A DNA stretch of 64,000 nucleotides. Source: Burhinus oedicnemus (Eukaryota > Chordata > Aves > Charadriiformes > Burhinidae). The first letter of the stretch is position 1, and each line of letters starts with the position of its first letter. A program made the position numbers and the translations under genes. Under the pieces are notes generated by a model, which was given only the letters and a program-made list of their open reading frames with translations, ran no database searches and was not told where the DNA came from. The stretch lies in contig VFFE01007605.1 in the NCBI GenBank assembly GCA_008921705.1, positions 329,274 to 393,273 on the forward strand, read 5' to 3'. Shown piece by piece: positions 1-9,800 of the stretch.

Positions 1-311
1 TGACAGGCTTCCAACTCCAGAATTACAAATTTTAGTCTGCATTTTATTCTGTCCTACCAGCTCCTAATATGTCAATGAAAAGTGGGCATTAAAAATACCT
101 TGATGGTTTAGGAGGCACAAAATACAGGGTATATCAGAAGGTAACCACACAGTTATACCCGTAATACTGACTAGCATCATACAGTGTATGAGATTAACGT
201 TAATGTCACACAGAAGTCAAGCTGGAGACGTGGCGAGACAGGACACAGACTCATTTATGGGCCTCTCCTCAGCATGGCAGCTGGACCAGCCGCAGGGGAG
301 CGGGCGCCCAC
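1..311 (-). other. RUFY1: RUFY1 intron 2 (partial)
   Basis: This is the sequence downstream of the exon 2 donor, and it runs off the left edge. It is AT-rich on the left and becomes GC-rich beside the exon from about 250. I see no repeat or second exon in it. Confidence 0.8.
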
Positions 312-485
312 CTTTCAGGCCGTGCTTGAGGCAGTGCTCCAGCACCACGAAGAACTGCTGCAAGGGAGGGAAGTCCGAATCCAGCGTCCGGCCTAGGCTC
401 AGGGCCGACTGGATCAGGATTTTGATGCTGAGCTTCATCATGTTCATGAGGTTGGCGCGCTCCTCCATGGCGTGGTACCGCGCAC
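312..485 (-). CDS. RUFY1: RUFY1 coding exon 2 (start of RUN domain)
   Basis: This exon is 174 bp (2 + 57 codons + 1). The acceptor is a C-rich tract ending GCTCAG, just right of 485. The donor is AAAG before GTGGGC, at 306-311. The product reads [16 protein letters not shown], then [14 protein letters not shown], then [18 protein letters not shown]. This is the conserved start of the RUFY-family RUN domain, which binds small GTPases. The MMKLSIK and QSALSLGR spellings fit RUFY1 better than RUFY2 or RUFY3, which have MAKLSIKGLIESAL. Joined to exon 1, the phase-1 junction adds Ser-Ala-Arg-Tyr-His-Ala before the Met-Glu-Glu-Arg. The internal ATG at 468 has the context CACGCCATGG, close to an ideal Kozak site, and can start a shorter isoform. 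The rest of the gene lies left of the window. Confidence 0.96.
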
Positions 486-915
486 CTGAGCGGGGGGGGG
501 GGGGGACACACACGACACGGGTAGAGAAAGAAAAGCTGCTTTTAGGAACGCACTCCTCCCGACCCTGCACAGCGCGGACAAGAGCGGTGCCTCCCCGTCT
601 TGGTCTCCATCTTGCGGCGGTGAACGGCTTGAGAAGAGCTAGGTATAGGACACAGTCTGAGTGAATCCCACCCCCACCCCCCCCCAACACGCCGTACGCG
701 CGGATCCAGAACTGACACCAGGGGGAGCGGGGCCGCCTCCTCCGGGGGACACGGCAGTTAACCCCTCCCCGGGCCTAGCGCCGCCTCAGCGGCCGGGCGG
801 AGGGGGCCCTACCTGGGCGGCGCGGCGCGGCCCCCCCCTCACCGCGGGCTGAGGCGAGGCCTCCCCGCCCGCGTTACCGCGGCGACAGCACACGCACCAC
901 CGCCGCCCCGGGAAC

Positions 916-925
916 TCTCGCGAGA
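916..925. promoter_or_regulatory. TCTCGCGAGA core-promoter palindrome
   Basis: A perfect 10-bp TCTCGCGAGA, extended to a 12-bp palindrome CTCTCGCGAGAG at 915-926. This element marks many housekeeping CpG-island promoters and is bound by BANP (also reported for ZBTB33/Kaiso) when unmethylated. A perfect copy inside an intronic CpG island is good evidence for an active start site close by. Confidence 0.8.
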
Positions 926-955
926 GCGCGCGTGGCGAGGGCGGGCCGCGCCAGG

Positions 956-964
956 CGCCATTTT
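956..964 (-). promoter_or_regulatory. YY1 motif AAAATGGCG
   Basis: The plus strand reads CGCCATTTT, so the motif AAAATGGCG lies on the minus strand. At CpG-island promoters YY1 sites tend to sit in sense orientation just downstream of the start site. This one therefore favours minus-strand transcription toward RUFY1 exon 2, starting slightly right of 965. Confidence 0.6.
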
Positions 965-2661
965 AGAAAGAGTTTCTGCTGCGTGGAGGTGCCACCGCCT
1001 CCCTTGCGCCGTCCCGCCTGGCCGGTACTGCCGCTCCTCCCCGCCAACGCGGGACAGGCCCTCTTCCTTTAAACCTGAAGGAGGGAGCGAGACAGAAACA
1101 GGCTGTCGGCTACCACTTTTCCTTCAGTCAGCAACAGGTTCTGACAGGGGCTGCCAACTGCAGACCAATGGCCACCTAAAACGATCCTTTGAGCCAACGC
1201 TGTTGCATTAGGAGAATCTTGCTGTCACCTGTGGATCAAAGGGTCATACTCCTTTGCAGAAATAGCGGTTGTAGAAGACCAAGTTAAACAGGTAGAGCCC
1301 CTGTGTCAGTCACATGCAAGACAGTTAACACTATTCTAAACGCCAAAAAAGTCTCTGGGTACCAATTTTCATTATTATCTTTTTGTGCACATATGGTTAA
1401 TTTAGGATTAAAACTGAGCAAAACTTCCTGTATCAGAAGAGCGAAAGCAGGGAGTCATTCTAATCACTGATCTTAATAATCACAAAGCGCACGAAGTCCT
1501 GCCTTCTCAGTAGCCTATTGTATCAATGACTATATTCAACGCAGTGGGTACCTCAAAATTGCATATAATGTCTTGAGATGGGACTGTAATATTTTAAAGG
1601 CTGTAATATTTTAGATTTTGTTGTCAATATTGTCAGGTTACACATCAGGAACAGAAAATCAGTGCTTTTAAGTACTGGAGTGTTTCAGTAGCAACTCATC
1701 ATGGTTTCCTAATTTGAGTATTTACTTTATCAGGAATATTTTGCTTGTAAGCCTTCCTCAAGATACACATATTGTATTATCCACAGGACTTAAAAAAAAT
1801 AAAATACTGTGAATGAAGTGTTCCTTATGAACACAAATTTAAATTAAACAGTGTCTTAATAAGGGTTTGCTTTAAGTTAAATAATTACTTGAACAATATT
1901 TTTTAGACTGTTGCAGATTACGCAGTCAAGTACATCTTTTGCAAAACTGTGTGCAAGTTGCTACATGCAAAATAAGACAGGTTATTAGACGTACTACTAA
2001 AGCCAAGCCTCAAAGATTTGGAATCGGGTTACCTAAGTGCAAAAGATCACAGACGTTATGCTGCAATCTTTAAGAATGCGGTCACATAGTCTCATATCTC
2101 ATTCATTTAAACAGATTTGTTTTACCATCTTTTTGAAGCCCCATGCCTTGTTTACTGTAATTATTCAGCACACTTTGAAGTCAGAAAACACTGAAGAAGG
2201 AAGAAAAGCTAACAGTGTTCCATCTCTTGGTCTTTAAGATGACAAGTCTTTCTTGATTTGTATTCTTCACATTTGTAGCTCCCTGCTTTCTCAGTCAGGT
2301 AAGACATAATTTCCTCAATGGCAAACAGTGGTTTTATGATGTGCTTTTCTGTATGTCCAACTGACTGCATACGCGTAGAACAGTTTACAGGTGAGCAACA
2401 GATCTGAAGTAGTAGGTAGAGGTTACAGAATCTCTGGGAAAAGATGGCAGCAGGGAACAAGTTACTAGTTTTCCACAGGTGGTCCTGCAGACCTCAGCTT
2501 ATTTCTTAAAAATATGTGCTTTAAATTGAATTTACAGTGTGATTTATTGCCTGCTCACATTTCATATCTAAGTTATAAACAGATTTTTCTTATGGAATTT
2601 TCCATAAAACTCATCACCATATTATCCGAACACTTTGAACAATTTGGGGACATAGTGTTGT

Positions 2662-2705
2662 AATTCCTTTACTTTACAGATGAGAAGCTGAAAGATTATA
2701 GTAAA
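2662..2705 (+). repeat. MIR-like SINE scrap
   Basis: The string CTTTACAGATGAGAAGCTGAAAG resembles the MIR core-side motif TTTTACAGATGAGGAAACTGAGG. It is short and diverged, so this is a low-confidence call made by eye. Confidence 0.35.
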
Positions 2706-3836
2706 AGTTCCATGAACTGTGGGAGCTCCATTTCAGGCAAGAGAACATTTTATTCCCCACCCCTTGCCAAATGCTGTATGTTGCTTTGAATTAGATCTAT
2801 TCCCAGCATTATTACAAATGCAACTGAAGAAACTGGGATATCCTGCCCTTCGTCAGGTTAGATCCCAGGTGCTAAAGATGGGCATGCAGGAAACATCTGT
2901 GAGAAGTTTGGTGCGAGACTTACAGATGCAGGGAAAGATAACAACTATTTTTTTCAAGACAGAATTAATCTTTGACTATGCAACATTGAGGAATTTTTAC
3001 AAAAAAATTAAGAAGTCTATCAGCAGTACTTATTTCACCATGCAGTCACAATTCATGCCCACAGAGCTCCAGCTTGAATACTTAATATCAATGAAAACAA
3101 AAAGGTCAGCACCAGTTAGCAAAACTGAGTTCCATTGCTCCAAAACCATTAAGCACTCGCCTGATAGCCTGGAGTACAAGACTCCAGGCCTAATTACTGC
3201 TATATTTGAATGATCTTTTTTCCATGTTATAAATACAACTGAGATTTAATTTCCATACAAATTTAACTAAAGCCCTTTTAATTCAGTTCTGAGACCTGTT
3301 CCAACCTGTACAGTTGCTATATCCATGAACACAGGTTTAATAAAGCAAGCTGTGGTTAAAAAGAAGGCATTTTTAGCATAGTTAAAAAGTAATGATAACA
3401 AATCTGTATCTTAGTTCACTTGTCCACTTTCTGACATGAAAGCTATACGAGAAGCAGAGTACAGTTCCACCTCTGAACCAGCACACCTAGGAAGGGTAAC
3501 GAATTGACTGGTTCCCTTAGGAGTGCAGTCAGGCTGCTGCTAGTTGAGCTTAAAGAGAGGGGGAGAAAAGGAATCAAATAAAAGCTTACTGCATAAAACC
3601 AAAGTCAGTTTTCCCAAATATCAGTTTAGGATTCTTCTGATTACAATAAATTTTGTGAAGTCCTACACCTGTGTTGTTTTTATAATTTTGCTTAAATAAA
3701 AGAACTGCAGCACCAGAGTTTCTAAAATAAATTCAAAGTAATAACCGTGCATCACTGACACTAACCAACAGCACTTACGGGAGCAAAGTTATTTGCGCAC
3801 CATAAAAGCAAGTTTACTAAATAAACATAACCATAC

Positions 3837-4104
3837 TTGTTTTTGCTGTGCTGTCATTGCTGACTGGTTTGGATATGAATCCTACCAAAGATGCAGACTT
3901 CAGAGCGTTGCCATAGCTCAGCGCTAAGTTCTCCGAGGCTTTCTTAGCCAGCGACAAGATAGGAGCAGACCACCTCGCTTCCTCTGCTTTCTCTTTTTCC
4001 TCGTTTTTCAACTCAGTCGCATTAGGAATCTGTTTTTTGTCAATAATCTCGAAGTCTTCTTTTATTTCCGCGGCAGATGCGGTGCAACTCTCCCCTTCAG
4101 CCAT
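3837..4104 (-). CDS. RUFY1: RUFY1 coding exon 1 (N-terminal leader, initiator ATG)
   Basis: RUFY1 (Rabip4) is an early-endosome effector of Rab4/Rab14 that binds PI3P through a C-terminal FYVE domain. This exon encodes 89 codons plus one base, read right to left from the ATG at 4104. The context TTAAAGATGG is strong, an in-frame TGA lies a few codons upstream, and there is no earlier ATG. The peptide begins MAEGESC. It then carries an acidic block EDFEIIDKKQIP and a WSAPILSLAKKA segment, which match in order the human leader motifs EEFEIVD..QLP and WSAPILTLARRA as I recall them. It lacks the long Glu/Pro/Gly-rich stretch of the human N terminus, so the leader is about 20 residues shorter. The exon ends ACAA before donor GTATGG in phase 1, which joins exactly to exon 2. 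No known domain lies here; the RUN domain starts in the next exon. Confidence 0.93.
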
Positions 4105-4290
4105 CTTTAACGTGTCATATGACACTAGTCATGAGCAATCGAGTCGGCAGCAGCCCGCCCGCCCTCGCTCTGCCGCTTGGAAGGCAGGTACCCAAGAGCC
4201 AACCGAACCATTTTAGAGCCGCTGCACGCCTAAGCAGGAGTCTAAGGCAAGCCCCTCCAGAACTGAGCAGTTTGCTTGATGTTCTGAGTT
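4105..4290 (-). promoter_or_regulatory. RUFY1: RUFY1 exon 1 5'UTR and upstream promoter region
   Basis: Sequence directly upstream of the initiator ATG. It is moderately GC-rich (about 4140-4200 has several CpGs and a CCCGCCCGCC run) and turns AT-rich beyond about 4300. I see no TATA box. A 14-bp perfect palindrome GTGTCATATGACAC lies at 4112-4125, inside the probable 5'UTR, and a YY1-like CTAAAATGG (minus strand) lies near 4210. The exact transcription start cannot be placed. The CpG content is clearly weaker than in the island in intron 1. Confidence 0.5.
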
Positions 4291-6855
4291 GAAGACTTAG
4301 GGAGTCATGAAAGACGAAGAAAGAGTTTGCTTTTAAACAGGTTATGAAAGTAACAAAACACTTTACAGGTTTTTATTGCTATCTGCGTTCCCAAACATAA
4401 TTGTTCAATTAGATTTATGCAGTTAAGTCGTGACAACTTAAAGAGGTCTTTATTACTCTGCCTATAATTCATTGTAACTTGATTAGAATGGTGGATTGGT
4501 ATGACAGGTTCACTGTTGTGAAAAGTGCTTGCTTGCATCACTGACATTACAAAATAACTGTAGTCAGTAAGACTACTTCATTAACGTACTTGGGCTGTGC
4601 TTGGTAGAAAATATTTATCATGAAGGGGAACTGAAATTAACTGAATATGAAAATTTAACTTTACTGGGTGTCTCAAATATTGATGCAGCCTACTGATACA
4701 TGGCTTATTATCCATTTTTCCATCCAATAACTTGAGATACATCACTTGTTTAGTCATGAGATAGTAGATGCTGCGTATTAGCTTTTTTGGTACATAGAGG
4801 AAAGTTTTTGTGTTAAGAAATGTGAGAAGGAGGAGGGAATAAGAGAGTTGAAGATCAATTTCAGTAGTCTTGCAGCAAAATAAATCTTCATGTCTGTATC
4901 TTATTTGTTCTCCTACTATAAGCTACTTTAAGATTGATTCTGTCCTCTTGGCTTCTCAGACACTACCTGTTCATTCCACAAAAAGCACAGGAAGCTCTTA
5001 TATTTTTGTTGAGAATTCAGAGATCAGCAGCCTCTTATTCACCCATGATTCATATCAGCTAAGTATAGGCTTTAAGCTACTTTTGCTAAAAGGTTACAGA
5101 AATAAGTTTTACTCCGTCTTGTGGACTCCAGCAGTATTTGGCTGTGTTTATAAGGAAGCAGCATCTAATAGCTTTGTAGGTTGCTATCTTACAGTTGACT
5201 ATATGAATATACCTCTGTTTGACTTGAGCGGACTTGACATTGATTTTCTGCCTTTTACTATCCACCCAATATTAGATTCGAGGCAATATTGACTAGAGAA
5301 GCAAAATAGAATTCTAAGCATTGAAATAACTTTTCTTTTTCAATACCTCTGAAGAATAGGGCATAAAAGTTTTGTGACTGAGAAAATAAGAGCAAACCAA
5401 GACTCCTATTTACCTCTCAGTAAGTTGCTCCCATAAGGTAATGGTGCGTCAGACTCCCCTTTACAGCCTTACAATTTGCTACTTTGTAAAAATATTAAGT
5501 GAAACTACCACATAGTCTGTGATCATCTTTTCTTATGTTACTATTAAGGAAACATTTGATAATTTTTTTTCAGGTGTCTGCTGAGATGAGGTAGGAAACT
5601 TTATACTGTGCATAAATTTGCTAAATTCTTTTTTGCCACACAGCCATAAGATTTAATTGTGCTTAACTTATTACCGTTTGGTCAAAATGACTTAAATGTT
5701 ACGAAGTCAGCCACTGAATGCATTAAATGCACTCCTTCCTCACACTTCTTATTTTAAAGCAAGCAAGAATTCTTGTAATATTATGAGCCCTAAGTTAAAG
5801 CGGTTTGGTTTGTTTACAAAGTACAGTTTCCTAAGGAGTCATTTGGGGCAGCCAAGGAGGATGTAGTTTGTACAGGATACAGCTTTAAGCACATTTTAAA
5901 AAAAGAGGGAAAAACCATGGTGTTATTTTGGTTTTGATTCACAGATTTATCAAGGAGGGGCACTATGCATGAATAGCGTTATTCACTTTGAGAGTGGGCT
6001 TATTTTTATTTCTGTCTTCTGCAGGTGATGATATTTCACCACTGTAGTCTCTTTACAGATCACTAGTCCAGCTCTTGCTACTCATGTGAACACAAAACAG
6101 TGTTTTCTTTTGAAAGACTACTATGTGGCTTGTCTAGGTCTGCCAAAGTATATAAATGTCAATTCTGTGTAATCACAAAAATAGAATTTTTGAGACTTAA
6201 AATTGTTAGAGCTCACTGAAAAGTTAGTCAGGGAACTAAGTGACCCATTTACTACTTTTTGCTTTTCCTAACCACAGAAATCAACAAGATGCTTCTAAAG
6301 AAATAGTATTGTTATGAAGCCGTCTGAGCTATCTGAAATTCAGTTCCTTTTTCACACAGATCTTGCATGGCCTTATTTGGTTGTGAGCAATCACTTTGTG
6401 CTAGCATGATGGCAATAAGCTATACATGTATGTAGTGAAACTATCAAAAGTCATCTTCCAGTGGTTACAGCAGCATTAAATACCAATAAAAGGCTCCTTG
6501 TTTGCATTGTCCCTTGCTCCCCGTTCCTCAAACCACAAAATCTTTCTTGCCCTTGTGCACTGGGGTAAGTGAATGTCAGTTGAGGAAAAATAGTATTAGG
6601 AAATGATAACATTTGTCCTTTAGGAAGTCATCAAAAAAAACCCCAAACCAAAACAAACCCCTCAAAAAATTCCACAGCAGAGAGTAAATTCCCCCATTAT
6701 AACAGTGATTAAGTTATTAGAGACAACAGTTTTAGCTGTTGTTCTACCTCGTGCAGCTAATTAGCTAACATCTTTTCCAATCCAATCAGAGTGATTTTAA
6801 AAGAAAAAGATTCTTTCTGATTGTGTCATGACAGGTGTATTGAGTCAAAGCAATC

Positions 6856-6883
6856 TTTTTTTTTTTTTAAAAAAAAAAAAAAA
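6856..6883. repeat. T13A15 homopolymer palindrome
   Basis: Thirteen T are followed directly by fifteen A, giving a self-complementary tract. It could come from two tail-joined insertions or from simple expansion. No retroelement body is recognisable on either side. Confidence 0.7.
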
Positions 6884-9800
6884 CCTACAACTTTATGCTC
6901 CCTGATCCCAATGTACCAGCTAGTGCCATCCTTGAAAAAAATTCTCATTGCTACTGAAAGAATCATGGTGTTTGAAACTAAGTTCGAAGGTCATTGGAGT
7001 CCCTGAGAGGAAATGGAAATAGTATCAGGTGGAAATGTGTGTCATTGTAGTAAATAAAGGAAAAGATAGAGTAGAATATTGAAGAGAAACTTGCATGAAG
7101 ATATTGGCATGGAATCAAAAGAACAGCAACAGAACTCAGTATATATTTAAATCGGCCAGTTAAGACCAAATGCTCACCAGATACATACTAAATGACAGTC
7201 TGAGGAAAAGTGTAGTGTATGTATTGTTCTACTCTGAACTATTGCCTGCTTTTTAGGAACAAAAAAAAAAAAGCTTTTAATAGGAGTATAGCAGACTGGA
7301 ATGTGGAATATCAGAAAGCAGGTAAAAACAACACACCACTTTTCCTTTTTGTTACTTAACATGTTTGTTGGTACTGTAAAACGAGAGGCAGCAAGCAGAA
7401 ATTCCCACTAGGTGACACTATAGCACTAGTTTATTCACAGAACAGCATATAACATACAGCAAGGACACACTGAGAGCAAATGTCATGTTGTGAAGCTACC
7501 TAGGAAAAAAGAAATAGCTCACAAGGTGTCACCTTCCCAGCAGGTCCTGTAGATACCGGATATTTGTGCCAGCCTTAAAAGACCATGTGGATTTTAAAGA
7601 CAATCTTTAAGTGGTCTTCTGTTAGGAACAGAACTGAGCAACAGCACGACAATGCCTCTTTAAAAGCTTTACTTTCTTAGAACAAAGTTTTTAAAATAGG
7701 AAAAGAAACAAACTAAGATGCTTACCTGAGCAACTCCTGAAGTCGTGATATAAGCTGTGCTAATAGAGACCATTTGGGGGAAAGGAAGTGGTTGCTTGGC
7801 TAGCTTTTACAGGAAGCTCAATGTGTGACTGTTGAATACATGTCTAGGAATATTCTCTAATGTAATCCTAGCTGTTAATGAATTCAGGTTTATTTACCAG
7901 TTCTACACTTTCATGTGGGATTATGAAATGGTTAGCATTTTACAAAAGATTTTGGTCTGTTAAAAGACGTTACATAATGTTCCAAGCACTTTACAAGAGT
8001 TGGGAAGTTTGGATAAATGATATAATTTGGTCTAGTCTACAGATCAAATCAGAAATCAGAGCACATCTGTTTCAATAGTGTAATTTATAGACTTCATGAC
8101 CTGTGTGGTTTTGGGTTACATCACTTACCTGTTTTGGGTTTTTTCTTGGTGCTTACCAGCTTGGCTTTTTTCTACTATTGCACGCAGACAATTTTGGATC
8201 AAGTATAATTTTGAAGGTTTTATAAAAGTGATGTGAATTGACTAGACTGAGGGGCATAGGGTCAAAGGAATTATAAATGTGATTACAGGCTGAATCCTTG
8301 TAAGATATGAATGCAGTATCTTTGAAATGTGCTGACATTTTTGCTACTTAATGCAGTTTTCAACTAACACACATGTGAATACTTGTGACTTAATTAGCTA
8401 AAGAAATCAGCTTGTATCATTGTAGTAATGTAACAGAAGTGTTGCAAATTGCAGAAGAAAACATTGTTACATATGATATGATAAGCCAATGAAATACCTT
8501 ATATAGTCCCTAGACAAGTCTAGAAAAACGCCTTTATGCTACACAAAAACATTGTTAGTTATTTTAGTCATATATTTTAAAAGAAAATACTGGGAGTTCA
8601 TTAAAAATTTAATCTACTATCCATGAAAGTTGAAAAAATTTCAGACTCCTCCTTAAAAGAGAATTCCCCTCCCCGCCCAATAACATGGCATGATTTGCTA
8701 TATCTTGGCTACAAAAAATCATGAGACAATCACTTTATCTGTGGTCAGCGGTTCCCAGTATTTTTTCTGCCAAGTACCCTTTTGGCATCCAGCTACACTT
8801 CCAGGTTTCTCTCCTTCCCTTCCTGCCCAACTGCAGACACAAGTTTAGTTGTTCTAGGCTACACAGTAATTTTCTGAAAAGCTTTGCAAATTTGCAAGTT
8901 CGCTGGACGTAGCAGAAATGTATGCAAAATTATTTTAAAGCTACTAAATAATGATATTATAAGAATGGCAGAGTTCTAGAGGAGTTTAAATTTTTGCAAA
9001 GTACTGCACATATCAGATAACAAGGTGTTTTGCTGCTCCAGTAAAAAAAGAAAAAATGAGAAATTACGCAAAGGATATTAAGTTTCCTACAACATATTTA
9101 AGTGGTAAATTTCTTCTTCAATAGGAATACTAAAAGAATCTTTTCCATTTAAGATACTAAAGAACATTTAGGTGCTTGCATACAATTCTGGTGACACTGT
9201 GCCTCTGCACCTGAGGGCAGAATGTGGCACAAACTGGCTAAGTCTTCTCCACAAGTAATTGAGGTCTTATAACTGAGTCACATCCATAAGATGCAGTAAA
9301 CAAACAGTTGAAAAAGATTGCAACAGGTAGTGCGAGAAGTGCAGTTCCTGGCTTTTTTGTTGCCTTGCGTTTTCTCAGTTTTCTGATTGCTTTGTGAATG
9401 CCACTGCATACTAACTAGTAAGATATCTAGAGAGCCTAAACCAAAAGTGAAGTAAATAAATCTTTAGTTAGATTTTTTGTTTTGTTTTAAATAGTAACAA
9501 TATCTTCTCCCTCTCCTTTCTTTTCTTTCCTCAGAGCTTTTATCCTTGCAGAGCTGTAACCAATAGTTGGTTTGCCACACTTAAGGATAACTCCCAGACC
9601 CTTTGATTTAATACAAATTTTTATGGGGAGGAAAAATGAACTAGGTGTTTTACAGATGTGCAAAAGCACCTTAGTTTTTCACAGAATCAAAGGGAAACCT
9701 AAGCTTTTGGATAATGCAAGTGTGTAGCTCAGTAGCTCACATTTTCTCTGTTATCAGTCCCCATCACATTACAAGTTAGGCTAATTTCTCTTAAGGACTT

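Larger units (their letters stand above)
690..1060 (-). promoter_or_regulatory. RUFY1: CpG island, predicted internal promoter for a short RUFY1 isoform
   Basis: This is the most CpG-dense stretch of the window. It contains GC boxes on both strands (GGGCGG at 795-800 and GGGCGGG at 939-945; CCCCGCCC at 863-870), a perfect TCTCGCGAGA palindrome and a YY1 site. It lies 200-570 bp upstream of exon 2 in the direction of RUFY1 transcription. A transcript starting here could read straight through into exon 2 and use the ATG at 468. Human RUFY1 has, as I recall, an isoform lacking about the first 108 residues that starts at the equivalent Met-Glu-Glu-Arg, which fits. A plus-strand transcript from the same island is also possible. 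The promoter role is inferred from motifs and composition. Confidence 0.72.
486..3836 (-). other. RUFY1: RUFY1 intron 1
   Basis: This intron of 3,351 bp lies between donor GTATGG (3831-3836) and the acceptor GCTCAG beside position 485. The acceptor side has an unusually pure pyrimidine tract, which is G14 on the plus strand at 492-505. The right two thirds are ordinary AT-rich intron with a MIR-like scrap near 2.66 kb and an unexplained open frame at 2719-3213. The left third is a CpG island. Confidence 0.88.

Noticed and set aside
188..664. Plus-strand 158-codon and overlapping frames across RUFY1 exon 2
   Set aside because: They are antisense shadows of the GC-rich exon and its flanks. The minus-strand reading matches the RUFY1 RUN domain with correct splice sites and phase.
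661..852. Proline/glycine-rich frame in the CpG island
   Set aside because: GC-rich sequence stays open by composition. The product is low-complexity and no start or splice context supports it.
4870..5292. 140-codon plus-strand frame
   Set aside because: Starts without an ATG in good context, is dominated by T/A-rich codons and shows no domain. Likely chance.
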